The translations under genes were made by a program, and so were the position numbers. Positions 23,454 through 31,816 of a stretch of DNA of 60,304 nt are shown here, piece by piece; positions within the stretch are counted from its first letter, which is position 1; every line of letters begins with the position of its first letter. The notes beneath the pieces were generated by a model, which saw only the letters and a list, made by a program, of their open reading frames with translations, made no database searches and was not told where the DNA came from. Origin of the DNA: Oscillospiraceae bacterium. GTDB lineage: Bacteria; Bacillota; Clostridia; Oscillospirales; Acutalibacteraceae. The stretch covers positions 1 through 60,304 of the forward strand of contig SVOQ01000015.1 of NCBI GenBank assembly GCA_015066345.1, in the 5' to 3' direction.

Positions 23454-25856
23454 GTGAGTGTTATAAACAAAATCCTTTATAAACTTCATATAAAAAAGCC
23501 ACCGAAAAAAGCCCCACCCTCTAAGGAAATACTTCCAGAGCCAATTCGAGAGGTTTTAGAAAAAGAGGGGCTTGATACCTCCAATGCTGTTTTTTCCCTT
23601 AAAACAGATATGACTTCGGCGGAGGAATACGGCGACAACCTTTTTTTCTTTGACGAAAAAGGCATTTACTGTGCCGTTTTTAAAGAAAAGGAACTTCCCA
23701 AAAAACAAAAGAAGAAACACAAAAAGCCCGATTTAAAGCCCGAACTTTTAAAATTAACCGCCATTCCCATTGATGAAATTGACGAAATTTTCGCCGAGCA
23801 ATACCTTGCCACGGGTCAGTTAACATATACATTCAAGGGCGAGTATTATTCTTTGGGTTATTTCTCAATCGGTTTATTGGAAAAGGCGGACAACTTCCGC
23901 AGAATTTTCAACGCCTTTAAAAAGGATCGCTCCCACGAGCAATACCTTAACGAGGACACGGGTAACACCTGTGAGAAATGCGGTGCACCCATACCCAAGG
24001 GTTTAAAATACTGCAAGGACTGTGTTGATAAAAAATCCACCGTCAAACGTCTTTTCTCATTCTTCGGCGAAGTTAAGGGTAAAATGATTTTTATGATTTG
24101 TGCCGTCCTGGTAAGTAGCGGTATCAACATCTTAATCCCTCAGTTTTCAACCCAGAAACTTTATGACGAGGTTTTAAATCCCGATAACACCCTCGCCTAT
24201 GACGATTTGTTCAAGGCTCTTATAACCGTAGTTCTCACTATGGCGGCTCTTAAAATATCCCAACAGTTATTGACCCTCGTTTATCAGTACATTGTTGCGG
24301 GTATCCTCCCCGAGGTTGTTTACAGTATAAAATTAAAAATCTTTAAGGCAATGCAAAGGCTTTCCGTTGGTTTTTATACTCATAAACAGACGGGTTCGTT
24401 AATGGACCGTGTCACAAGGGACGCCAACAATATTTACTGGTTCTTTGTTGACGGTTTCCCCTATCTTATAGGTAACGCCATAACCGTTGTGGGACTTATT
24501 ATCATAATGTTCCTTACAAACTATAAGTTAACCCTTTTCATTTTACTTGCTACGGGGCTTATACTTTTCATCTACCCCATAGTAAACAAAAAATTCAGGA
24601 AACTCCACCATAAAGTATGGGTTCAGAACTCCCGCCTTACTTCAAAAGTAAGTGACAACATTAACGGTCACCGTATAATCAAGGCTTTTTCAAAAGAAAC
24701 CGAGGAATTGGGCGAGTTTGATAAAATCAGTACGGGACTTCTTGATGCGGAAATTAAATCTGCCAATACTGAGGGTACGGTTTTCCCCATACTTTCAATT
24801 ATTATTTATCTTATCAGTGCCGTTGTTTTAGGTATAGGCGGAGTTATGGCGGTTACCACTAAGGAAATCACCATCGGTGAACTTCTCACCTTTGTAGTAT
24901 ACCTTCAGATGCTTCAGGCTCCCATTGAGTTTCTCTCCTGGGTTACAACCTGGTGGGCTCGTTGCGTGGACTCTGCACAACGTGTTTTTGAAATTATGGA
25001 CACTGAGCCCGATGTACAGGATAAGGAAAACCCCGTAATTCTCGATGACTTCAAAGGCTCGGTTGAATTAAATGAACTTCAGTTCGAATATGAACCCGCA
25101 CACCCCATAATCAAAAACCTTTCACTTAAAATTGAAGCGGGTGAAATGCTCGGTATTGTGGGTAAAACGGGTGCGGGTAAAACTACACTTTCAAACCTTA
25201 TTGCAAGGCTCTACGACCCTAAAGAGGGTGTTGTAAAAATTGACGGTGTTGATGTTAAGGACCTTTCGTCAAAGCAACTCAGGAACAATATCGGTATCGT
25301 TTCACAGGATATTTTCTTATTTATGGGTACTATTGCGGATAATATCCGCTACGCGAGACCCGACGCTACTAACGACGAGGTTATAGCCGCCGCAAAAGCC
25401 GCTTCGGCTCACTCGTTTATATCTAAACTTCCCGACGGTTACGAAACCTACGTCGGCTCGGGCGGACAGAGTTTATCGGGCGGTGAACGACAGAGAATTT
25501 CAATTGCCCGTACCATTATTCAGAATCCTAAAATCCTCATTCTTGACGAGGCAACTGCCGCAATGGATACGGAAACGGAACGAAATATACAAAATTCCTT
25601 AACCGAACTTAAAAACGGCAGAACAACCATTGCCATTGCCCACCGACTTTCCACCTTACGCGATGCAGATAAACTGGCGGTTATTGATGACGGTGAATGT
25701 ATTGAATTCGGCACCTACGATGAATTAATCGAGAAAAAGGGTGCTTATTATAAGATGTACAAATTACAGGAAGAAGCACTTCGCTTTATCGGTATAGGCG
25801 AAGAAAGTCCTGATGATAATGACGAAAAGGAGAAAGAGCAAGATGAAAACAGATAA
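23454..25856 (+). CDS. ABC exporter (fused TMD-NBD) with N-terminal cytoplasmic domain and zinc ribbon
   Basis: About 800 residues. Residues 1-165 form a soluble domain; a zinc ribbon (CEKCGAPIPKGLKYCKDC) follows near 170-190. Six transmembrane helices span about 200-500. The NBD carries Walker A GKTGAGKTT, signature LSGGERQR and Walker B ILILDEATAAMD with the catalytic Glu kept. Start GTG 23454 (TGAGG upstream). It forms an operon with a DUF1854 gene and a second half-transporter, so the working pump is probably a heterodimer. The same trio occurs in other bacteria, where it has been linked to cyanophycin metabolism; no cyanophycin gene is visible here. Cargo unknown. Confidence 0.85.
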   Translation: MSVINKILYKLHIKKPPKKAPPSKEILPEPIREVLEKEGLDTSNAVFSLKTDMTSAEEYGDNLFFFDEKGIYCAVFKEKELPKKQKKKHKKPDLKPELLKLTAIPIDEIDEIFAEQYLATGQLTYTFKGEYYSLGYFSIGLLEKADNFRRIFNAFKKDRSHEQYLNEDTGNTCEKCGAPIPKGLKYCKDCVDKKSTVKRLFSFFGEVKGKMIFMICAVLVSSGINILIPQFSTQKLYDEVLNPDNTLAYDDLFKALITVVLTMAALKISQQLLTLVYQYIVAGILPEVVYSIKLKIFKAMQRLSVGFYTHKQTGSLMDRVTRDANNIYWFFVDGFPYLIGNAITVVGLIIIMFLTNYKLTLFILLATGLILFIYPIVNKKFRKLHHKVWVQNSRLTSKVSDNINGHRIIKAFSKETEELGEFDKISTGLLDAEIKSANTEGTVFPILSIIIYLISAVVLGIGGVMAVTTKEITIGELLTFVVYLQMLQAPIEFLSWVTTWWARCVDSAQRVFEIMDTEPDVQDKENPVILDDFKGSVELNELQFEYEPAHPIIKNLSLKIEAGEMLGIVGKTGAGKTTLSNLIARLYDPKEGVVKIDGVDVKDLSSKQLRNNIGIVSQDIFLFMGTIADNIRYARPDATNDEVIAAAKAASAHSFISKLPDGYETYVGSGGQSLSGGERQRISIARTIIQNPKILILDEATAAMDTETERNIQNSLTELKNGRTTIAIAHRLSTLRDADKLAVIDDGECIEFGTYDELIEKKGAYYKMYKLQEEALRFIGIGEESPDDNDEKEKEQDENR

Positions 25857-26346
25857 ACTTTCAATTGAATTTTTAAATCCCGAAAACTGCGTTTTTTCCT
25901 TTAATGACAACGGTTTTCTGCTTATGAAGTTAGACGGTGAAAATATAGGCAGAGTAAAACTTATACGCACTTACCCTTATACTCTTAAGGATGAATACAT
26001 CTGCGTTCATAACCTTGACGATAAGGAAATCGGCATTATCAGGGATTTAAACACCCTCGACAAAGATTCCTGTGAAAACGCAAAAAAAGAACTTGAGAAC
26101 AGATACTATTGCCCCACCGTAACATCCATAAAAAGCGTAAAAGAGCGAATGGGTCACTTTTATTTTGAAACCATAGTTGACGGTAAGGAAAAGAATTTTA
26201 CCGTCCGCGATATTACCCGTAATATGCGGTTTGCCACAAGTGACACTCTCCTTATTTTTGATATGGACGGCAACAGATATGTTATTCCCGACTTTGAAAA
26301 AACCGAGCCTAAAAGCAAAAGGCTCCTTGAACCGTATTTGTATTGA
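25843..26346 (+). CDS. DUF1854 protein, partner of the ABC exporter pair
   Basis: 167 residues from ATG 25843 (AAGGAG about 10 nt upstream), overlapping the first ABC gene by 14 nt. Features of DUF1854: EYICVHNLDDKEIGIIRDL, the ELENRYYCPTVTSIKSVKER segment, and the C-terminal LLIFDMDGNRYVIPD. It is cytoplasmic with no membrane helix. The N-terminal domains of both flanking exporters seem to share its style, so it may be a free copy of a regulatory or docking module. Function unknown. Confidence 0.8.
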   Translation: MKTDKLSIEFLNPENCVFSFNDNGFLLMKLDGENIGRVKLIRTYPYTLKDEYICVHNLDDKEIGIIRDLNTLDKDSCENAKKELENRYYCPTVTSIKSVKERMGHFYFETIVDGKEKNFTVRDITRNMRFATSDTLLIFDMDGNRYVIPDFEKTEPKSKRLLEPYLY

Positions 26347-26348
26347 TT

Positions 26349-28505
26349 ATGAAAAAGATTATTGCTCATTTTGACATATCACCCGAGGGCAAAAACTGTT
26401 ACGGAACTCTCACTCTTGACGGGAATTTCATAACAAAAACCCTTGACGGTGCTGAAGAAAAATTTAATATTTCAGATATCTCCGAAGCGGTTCAGTATAC
26501 GGATATCGGTTGCGGTCGACTTGAATTAAAACCCAAAAATTCCAAGGATGACGGTAGCGAAAACATCCATATATGCCGTTTCTCAATGAGTTGCGTTGGT
26601 GAAGTGGGTGAATTCGTCAAGGTTTTAAACCACCTTTTTGAAACGGGCGAAACCCTCGACATCAACACGGATGACTTACCCGTTTGTCCCAAATGCCACA
26701 GGCATTACCTGAGGGGTATGAATATGTGTATGTTCTGCGTTAAAAAGTCCTACGTTTTTTCGAGGGCATTCGGTTTCTTCAAGCCCTATGTTAAAGCGGT
26801 TATAGGTGCAGGACTTCTACTTACCGTTGCCAATGTTATTTCGGCAATTATGCCCCTTTTCAACTCCATTCTCATTGACGATTACCTCTTACCTACGGCG
26901 AATGCTACGCCCTTTTTCCAATCCCGCACAACGGGTATCGTGGTAATTGCATTAATAATGGCATTCTCCTTTGCCGTTTCCCAGATTTTCAACATTCTCA
27001 GCTCGCGTATATCCAATAAGGTCGGCTCACGTTTTTCAGGGGATTTAAGGAACATAGTTTACGGTAAAATACAGGAATTGTCCCTTACCTCAATGTCCAA
27101 ACGCTCCGCGGGTAATCTTATACACCGAGTAACCCACGACACCGAAAGGGTAAAAGAATTTTTTAATCAACAGGGACGTTACCTTATCCAACAGGTAATT
27201 ATGTTCACGGTTATTCTTATAATTCTCTTTAAAACTAACTGGCTTTTAACCCTTATTGTTTTAATCCCCGTACCCATTGGTGCTCTTATGATGACCCGCT
27301 TTCGTCACGCTACGAGAGTACGTTATTTTAAACAATGGCGTATAAATTCCAAGGCAACCTCGATTCTTCACGATATTATCAAGGGTATACGAGTTGTAAA
27401 ATCCTTTGGTAACGAGGAACGTGAAATCGAAAAATTCGCCAATGTTTCAAAGAAACTGGCAAAGGTAAGTGCATCCAACGAAAAATTCTGGGCGGTTACA
27501 TTCCCCCTTGTTGGTAACTTTATGGCTTTGGGCGAATTCTTAGTTCTTATAATCGGCGGTAAAATGGTATTGGACGGCACACTTACAATCGGTGAACTTG
27601 TACGTTTCAACTTGTATCTCGCCTACCTTTACGCACCACTTCGTTGGCTCTCAATGTTCCCAAGACGTCTTGCGGACTGTACCACAAGCCTTGTTAAGAT
27701 TTACGAAATACTTGATGAAGAACCTGCGGAAAAAGAGGTTGACTCCAACCTTACAATTGATTCCTCAAAACCCATTAAGTTTGAGAATGTAACCTTCGGC
27801 TATAAATCCTACGAGCCCGTGCTTAAGAATATCAACCTTGAAATTCAACCGGGCGAAATGATAGGTCTTGTAGGTCATTCGGGTGCGGGTAAATCCACGG
27901 TCATTAACCTTTGTATGCGTCTATATGACCCGGGAGTCGGTAAAATCACCATTGGCGGTACGGATATTAAAAGCGTACCCTCAAAGGAATTACGCGACAA
28001 TATCGGCGTTGTTTTCCAGGAAACCTACCTTTTCTCAGGTTCGGTGTTTGAGAATATAGCGTATGCAAGACCCGACGCATCACCCGACGAGGTTATTTCC
28101 GCTGCAAAAGCCGCTAACGCTCACGAATTCATAGCGAAACTTCCCGACGGATATAATACGGTTATCGGTGAAAACGGTCACACCCTATCGGGTGGCGAAA
28201 GGCAACGTATAAGTATTGCCCGAGCAATACTTAAAAACCCCCGTATACTTATTCTCGACGAAGCCACAAGTTCCCTTGACCCTGAAACAGAAATCAAAAT
28301 TCAGGAGGCACTCGGCAGACTTATTGAGGGCAGAACAACTATCGCAATTGCCCATAGATTAGCAACCCTAAGAAACGCCGACAGGCTCGTTGTTATCGAA
28401 AAAGGCAGAATTGCCGAAGTTGGCTCACATCAGGAGCTTATAGATATGGGCGGAATTTACTCAAACCTCGTAGCCGCACAAAGAGAAACACATTCATTGC
28501 ATTAA
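26349..28505 (+). CDS. Second ABC exporter half with N-terminal domain and zinc ribbon
   Basis: 718 residues from ATG 26349, two nt after the DUF1854 stop. A 110-residue N-terminal domain is followed by a zinc ribbon (CPKCHRHYLRGMNMCMFC, about 117-134), six transmembrane helices (about 150-430) and an NBD with Walker A GHSGAGKST, signature LSGGERQR and Walker B ILILDEATSSLD. Both NBDs of the pair keep the catalytic Glu, unlike many asymmetric heterodimers. Terminator at 28504-28540. Confidence 0.85.
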   Translation: MKKIIAHFDISPEGKNCYGTLTLDGNFITKTLDGAEEKFNISDISEAVQYTDIGCGRLELKPKNSKDDGSENIHICRFSMSCVGEVGEFVKVLNHLFETGETLDINTDDLPVCPKCHRHYLRGMNMCMFCVKKSYVFSRAFGFFKPYVKAVIGAGLLLTVANVISAIMPLFNSILIDDYLLPTANATPFFQSRTTGIVVIALIMAFSFAVSQIFNILSSRISNKVGSRFSGDLRNIVYGKIQELSLTSMSKRSAGNLIHRVTHDTERVKEFFNQQGRYLIQQVIMFTVILIILFKTNWLLTLIVLIPVPIGALMMTRFRHATRVRYFKQWRINSKATSILHDIIKGIRVVKSFGNEEREIEKFANVSKKLAKVSASNEKFWAVTFPLVGNFMALGEFLVLIIGGKMVLDGTLTIGELVRFNLYLAYLYAPLRWLSMFPRRLADCTTSLVKIYEILDEEPAEKEVDSNLTIDSSKPIKFENVTFGYKSYEPVLKNINLEIQPGEMIGLVGHSGAGKSTVINLCMRLYDPGVGKITIGGTDIKSVPSKELRDNIGVVFQETYLFSGSVFENIAYARPDASPDEVISAAKAANAHEFIAKLPDGYNTVIGENGHTLSGGERQRISIARAILKNPRILILDEATSSLDPETEIKIQEALGRLIEGRTTIAIAHRLATLRNADRLVVIEKGRIAEVGSHQELIDMGGIYSNLVAAQRETHSLH

Positions 28506-28540
28506 AACTAACCCCTACGCCTTGCGTGGGGGTTAGTTTT
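28504..28540 (+). terminator. Terminator of the ABC-DUF1854-ABC operon
   Basis: AAAACTAACCCC and GGGGTTAGTTTT arms form a 12-bp stem around TACGCCTTGCGTG, and a T run follows on plus. Confidence 0.85.
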
Positions 28541-28686
28541 AATTAGGAATGAGGAGTGAGGAGTTAGGAGTTTTGGGACCTGCGGTCGGCATTTACAATC
28601 GGCTTCGCCCCTTAATTTTGCATTTTGTATTTATAATCGGCACGAAGTGCCCCTTAACTCCTCACTCCTCACTCCTCACTCCTAAC
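28541..28686. repeat. Composite intergenic repeat, copy 2 (inverted layout)
   Basis: GGAGTGAGGAGTTAGGAG (28551-28571) at the left, GGTCGGC, CGGCTTCGCCCCTTAA, ATTTTGCATTTTG, ATCGGCACGAAGTGCC, then ACTCCTCACTCCTCACTCC at the right. The outer GGAGTGA and TCACTCC tracts are inverted with respect to each other, so the 146-bp unit can fold on itself. The modules match copies at 19833-19945 and 31764-31816. Confidence 0.65.
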
Positions 28687-28687
28687 T

Positions 28688-28719
28688 AAAAAAGTCATCT
28701 ATCTCAGATGACTTTTTTT
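28688..28719. terminator. Bidirectional-looking terminator hairpin
   Basis: AAAAAAGTCATCT and AGATGACTTTTTT arms around ATCTC. The hairpin follows the repeat and precedes the next gene, so it may stop read-through from the repeat or stand as an orphan. Confidence 0.65.
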
Positions 28720-28742
28720 CTTTTTTGGGATAGAATATTTTT

Positions 28743-29630
28743 ATGAAAAAATTCTTCAAGTTCAATTTATTGTTGCTATGTGTTTTTATAATTTTTAGTT
28801 TTCCCTTTACTAAAGCCCCATACACACCTGAAAACAAATACAATTCAGTTATAAATGCCATTGATAAAACCTACCCTAAAAATCAGGACGTTCTGCGTAT
28901 TATGTCCTATAATTTATTGGCGGATACTCCCGGCTTTGAGGGTAGCCCCGCCTACTTACGTGCATCGGGTGTGTGTAATATTCTCAACACCTTAAAACCC
29001 GACGTAGCGGGACTTCAGGAAGTGGGTCGCAACTGGTTTTTCTCATTAAATCAGGGTACAACTTATAGTTTCATATCCCCCGTAAAAACCGCCCTGTTCG
29101 GCACTATGACCGCCATTATTTATAACAAAGAAACGGTAATTTTGGAAAATTCGGGTGAATACGTTTTCCCTGAAACCTATAACGGCAAATTAAGATGTGC
29201 CGTGTGGGGTCTTTTCAAAGAAAAACGAAGTGACAAAAAATTTTTAGTCATTAATACACATCTGAGTTTAAAAGAAAAAGGTAGCGACTCGCCCTTAGAA
29301 CAGGCAACTAATATTATTATTTTAGCCAATGAATTAAAAGAAAGATTTAATTGTCCCCTGTTTTTTGTAGGGGACTTTAATTCGGATAAAAGAAGTCTAT
29401 ATAACACCTCCTCCGCCTGTATCTACGAAACTCTTTGCACCGTTTCTGACGACACTGTTAATTTATCTTTTGAAAAAGGTTGCGGAGAAAATAAAAATTT
29501 TTCCTCATATAGTGCAGACCATATTTTTCTAAAGGGTGAGGCGGAAATATTGCGGTATATTATTCTCTCCCAACCCGATTTTGTAGAATTAAGCGACCAC
29601 TACCCGATCTTTATTGATACAAAGATTTAA
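28743..29630 (+). CDS. Exported endonuclease/exonuclease/phosphatase-family protein
   Basis: 295 residues. An N-terminal hydrophobic segment (6-24) is a signal peptide or anchor. The EEP fold is clear: MSYNLL (near 54), LQEVG (metal Glu, near 91), INTHLS (near 173), GDFNSD (near 215), ADHIF and the terminal SDHYPI (catalytic Asp-His). Substrates of this family range from DNA to phospholipids and inositol phosphates; an extracytoplasmic location makes nuclease or sphingomyelinase-like roles possible. Not assigned further. Single gene with its own upstream region. Confidence 0.85.
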   Translation: MKKFFKFNLLLLCVFIIFSFPFTKAPYTPENKYNSVINAIDKTYPKNQDVLRIMSYNLLADTPGFEGSPAYLRASGVCNILNTLKPDVAGLQEVGRNWFFSLNQGTTYSFISPVKTALFGTMTAIIYNKETVILENSGEYVFPETYNGKLRCAVWGLFKEKRSDKKFLVINTHLSLKEKGSDSPLEQATNIIILANELKERFNCPLFFVGDFNSDKRSLYNTSSACIYETLCTVSDDTVNLSFEKGCGENKNFSSYSADHIFLKGEAEILRYIILSQPDFVELSDHYPIFIDTKI

Positions 29631-29645
29631 ATTGTTAATTTTATG

Positions 29646-29673
29646 TTGACATTGAGTTAAAAAAAGGTAAAAT
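29646..29673 (+). promoter_or_regulatory. Promoter of the M28 peptidase gene
   Basis: TTGACA (29646-29651), a 16-nt spacer and TAAAAT (29668-29673). A TATAAT lies 5 nt further on but at a poorer spacing. Confidence 0.6.
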
Positions 29674-29706
29674 ATAATTATATATTTAAATTTTGGAGTG
29701 AGGAAA

Positions 29707-30966
29707 ATGTCTTTAGCGAACAAAACAAACCTCTCAAAAGGTATTGAGCAAAAAAACACCTACGCCGATTATATGATCGATGAAATCACTCACGTAATCA
29801 AAACCTGCGGTAAACGTGACCCGGGTAGCGAGGGTGAAAAAAAGAGCTGCGAATATATGGCGGATGTACTTAAGAAAGACTGCGGTTGCGAAGATGTAAA
29901 ACTCGAGTCTTACACCGTTTCTCCCCGTGCTTTCTACGGTTGGATTTACTTCACAATGACCTTTGTGCTTCTTGCAATTGCCGCTTTCTTCTTTATACCC
30001 GTAGTTGGTATTCCCCTTATTATTGCAGGTTTTGCAATCGTTCTTATTCAGTTCGGTTTCTACAAGAAGCTCCTTGACCCTATTTTCAAAAAGAAAACAA
30101 GCCACAACGTTACTGCTATTAAAAAATGCTCCGGCGAAGTTAAGAGAAGAATCATCTTCAACGGTCACCCCGATGCTACTTGGGAATGGCCCGTAAACTA
30201 CGCTCTCGGCGGTGTTGGTTTTGAAGGTCACGCTATTATAGCCGTTGTTGGTGCTCTTTATTATCTCGCTCTTTCAATTGCTCACGTTATAAAATCAGGT
30301 GTCGCACCCTCAATGCCCGACCTTTCCGACCCCGTAGTTATTGCCGGTCTTATTGGTCTTATTTTCGTGCCCTTTATGATTGGTCTTTATTTTATGGTAA
30401 ACTACAAACGTGTTGTTGACGGTGCTAACGACAACCTTACAGGTTGCTATATGGGTATCGCAGTTCTTAAATACCTTAAGGACGAAGGCATTGAACTGGA
30501 AAACACCGAAGTTGGCGTTATCCTTACAGGTTCTGAGGAAATCGGTCTGAGAGGCTCAAAGGCTTGGGCAGAGGCTCACAAGGACGAATTCAAGGATGTT
30601 CCCACATTCTTCTACGCATTCGACACAATTAACGAATCAAAACACCTTATGGCTAACTACCGCGACCTTAACGGTACGGTTAAATCCGACAAAGAAGTTG
30701 CTGACCTTTTCTATGAGGCAGCCATTGAAGCGGGTGTTCCCTGTAAAAAGGGTTGGATTCCTCCCCTTGGCGGTGCAGTTGATGCAGCGGGCTTTACTCA
30801 GGGCGGATTCAGAGCCGCAGGTGTTACAGGTCTTAACCACAAACTTGAAAGATATTATCACACAAGACTTGACTCCTACGACAATATGAACAAAGAAGGT
30901 ATTGCTAACTGCTTCGCAGCAACAGTTAAAACCCTCGAAATGTTCGATAACGGCTCTAAACAATAA
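29707..30966 (+). CDS. Membrane-bound M28-family zinc peptidase
   Basis: 419 residues. Two hydrophobic segments (about 80-125) and a further pair (about 180-240) are inserted in an M28 aminopeptidase fold. Metal-ligand candidates: His in NGHPDATWEW, Asp in GANDNLTGC, the Glu pair in TGSEEIGLRGS, Asp in AFDTINES and the C-terminal His in YHTRLDSYDNM. The start is ATG 29707 with GGAG 8 nt upstream. Predicted to cut N-terminal residues from peptides. Whether the active site faces in or out cannot be settled; no signal peptide precedes it. Confidence 0.85.
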   Translation: MSLANKTNLSKGIEQKNTYADYMIDEITHVIKTCGKRDPGSEGEKKSCEYMADVLKKDCGCEDVKLESYTVSPRAFYGWIYFTMTFVLLAIAAFFFIPVVGIPLIIAGFAIVLIQFGFYKKLLDPIFKKKTSHNVTAIKKCSGEVKRRIIFNGHPDATWEWPVNYALGGVGFEGHAIIAVVGALYYLALSIAHVIKSGVAPSMPDLSDPVVIAGLIGLIFVPFMIGLYFMVNYKRVVDGANDNLTGCYMGIAVLKYLKDEGIELENTEVGVILTGSEEIGLRGSKAWAEAHKDEFKDVPTFFYAFDTINESKHLMANYRDLNGTVKSDKEVADLFYEAAIEAGVPCKKGWIPPLGGAVDAAGFTQGGFRAAGVTGLNHKLERYYHTRLDSYDNMNKEGIANCFAATVKTLEMFDNGSKQ

Positions 30967-30977
30967 AATACATAAAA

Positions 30978-31013
30978 AAAACCCATCGCATCACGATGCG
31001 ATGGGATTTTTTT
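30978..31013 (+). terminator. Terminator of the M28 peptidase gene
   Basis: CCCATCGCAT (30982-30991) and ATGCGATGGG (30996-31005), a 10-bp perfect stem with a 4-nt loop, then ATTTTTTT. Confidence 0.9.
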
Positions 31014-31019
31014 AACTAA

Positions 31020-31110
31020 GTTTGCCTTACGGCAAGTGAAGTTACTTCGTAGTGAAGTTGCAGAGCAGTGAAGTTTGCTTCGCAAGTGATTTTGAGGCAA
31101 ACTTAACTTC
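31020..31110. repeat. GTGAAGTT tandem palindromic repeat
   Basis: GTGAAGTT occurs at 31036, 31052 and 31068, with a degenerate fourth copy (GTGATTTT) at 31086, giving a 16-18-bp period. The spacers are short palindromes (GCCTTACGGC, TTGCTTCGCAA), so the array can form consecutive hairpins. The outer arms TTTGCC and GGCAAA are inverted. Non-coding. Together with the low-complexity stretch that follows, it fills the 420-base gene-free region 31014-31433. Confidence 0.6.
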
Positions 31111-31202
31111 ATTTTTATATACAGATAAAAACTTCACCGTAAGGGCAAAGCCGATTATATACACCAACGGTAGCGGTCGCATACAGTCGCTAACGTTCGC
31201 AG

Positions 31203-31292
31203 CCGATATAGATATAGAAATAGATATTGATATTGATTTAGAAAAAGATATAGACATAGAAACAGTCATAGAAAAGGATATAGATACTGATA
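31203..31292 (+). repeat. GATATA-type low-complexity tract
   Basis: About 90 bp of repeated GATATA/GATATT/GAAATA units. Read on plus it would encode an Ile-Asp-Glu-Lys repeat, the kind of tail that often follows phage DnaD-like or DUF6291 domains, but no domain precedes it here. Probably a remnant or simple repeat. Confidence 0.5.
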
Positions 31293-31364
31293 GGATTCAG
31301 ATTCTGTGTTTTTTCAAAAATTTCGCTTTTCTGAAAAAATTTTTTCACTTTCGTTCAAATTGGG

Positions 31365-31412
31365 TTGAAATAATAAAAATTCCGTGCTACAATTATATCG
31401 AACATTTGTTCT
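31365..31412 (+). promoter_or_regulatory. Promoter and LexA-like site of the DUF6291 gene
   Basis: TTGAAA (31365-31370), a 17-nt spacer, TACAAT (31388-31393), then CGAACATTTGTTCT (31399-31412) at the expected start of transcription. The last resembles the Gram-positive LexA box with two departures from consensus. Confidence 0.6.
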
Positions 31413-31433
31413 ATTAACAGAAAGGTATTTTTT

Positions 31434-31757
31434 ATGAAAGAAAAAAAGAGTTTTTTAATGTATTTTGATTGGGAAGCCCCCTTTGACTGTCTTGATGACG
31501 AAAGCCTCGGTGAGCTTTTCAGAGGTATTTTTAAATACGCAAAAAATAACGAGGAGCCTGATTTCGCTGACCCCACCCTATATATAATATTCTCGTTTGT
31601 TAAAACATCCCTCGACAGAGACAGACTCGCCTACGAAGAGAAATGCCGAAAAAATTCAGAAAATGCAAAGAAAGGTGCTTCCTCCAAGGCTAAAACCTCG
31701 GAAGAAACACCGTATCCACCACATGATTTTAATAGTTTATTAAAGACTATAAGTTGA
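31434..31757 (+). CDS. Phage-type DUF6291-like protein
   Basis: 107 residues. The N-terminal 75 residues (KKSFLMYFDWEAPFDCLDDE ... LYIIFSFVKTSLDRDRLAYEEKC) match the DUF6291-type domain found at the start of prophage replication-module proteins; the tail (NSENAKKGASSKAKTSEE) is the usual polar linker. In phages the domain is often followed by a longer C-terminal part, so this may be a truncated remnant. AAAGG precedes the ATG. It has a good promoter and LexA-like operator. It lies 12 kb from the phage element with no phage neighbours. Confidence 0.65.
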   Translation: MKEKKSFLMYFDWEAPFDCLDDESLGELFRGIFKYAKNNEEPDFADPTLYIIFSFVKTSLDRDRLAYEEKCRKNSENAKKGASSKAKTSEETPYPPHDFNSLLKTIS

Positions 31758-31763
31758 GCGAAG

Positions 31764-31816
31764 TTTTATTTATAATCGGCGTAGCCCCGAAACTCCTCAC
31801 TCCTAACTCCTCACTA
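31764..31816. repeat. Composite intergenic repeat, partial copy 3
   Basis: ATAATCGGCGTAGCCCCG followed by ACTCCTCACTCCTAACTCC, modules also seen at 19833-19945 and 28541-28686. It touches the 3' end of the isomerase gene. Confidence 0.55.

Noticed and set aside
23858-24130. Minus-strand frame inside the first ABC exporter gene
   Set aside because: Shadow of a conserved coding region in another frame.
31052-31417. Plus-strand frame of 121 codons through the GTGAAGTT and GATATA repeats
   Set aside because: It is built wholly from repeat DNA and a promoter; there is no ribosome site or domain, and it overlaps the DUF6291 promoter.
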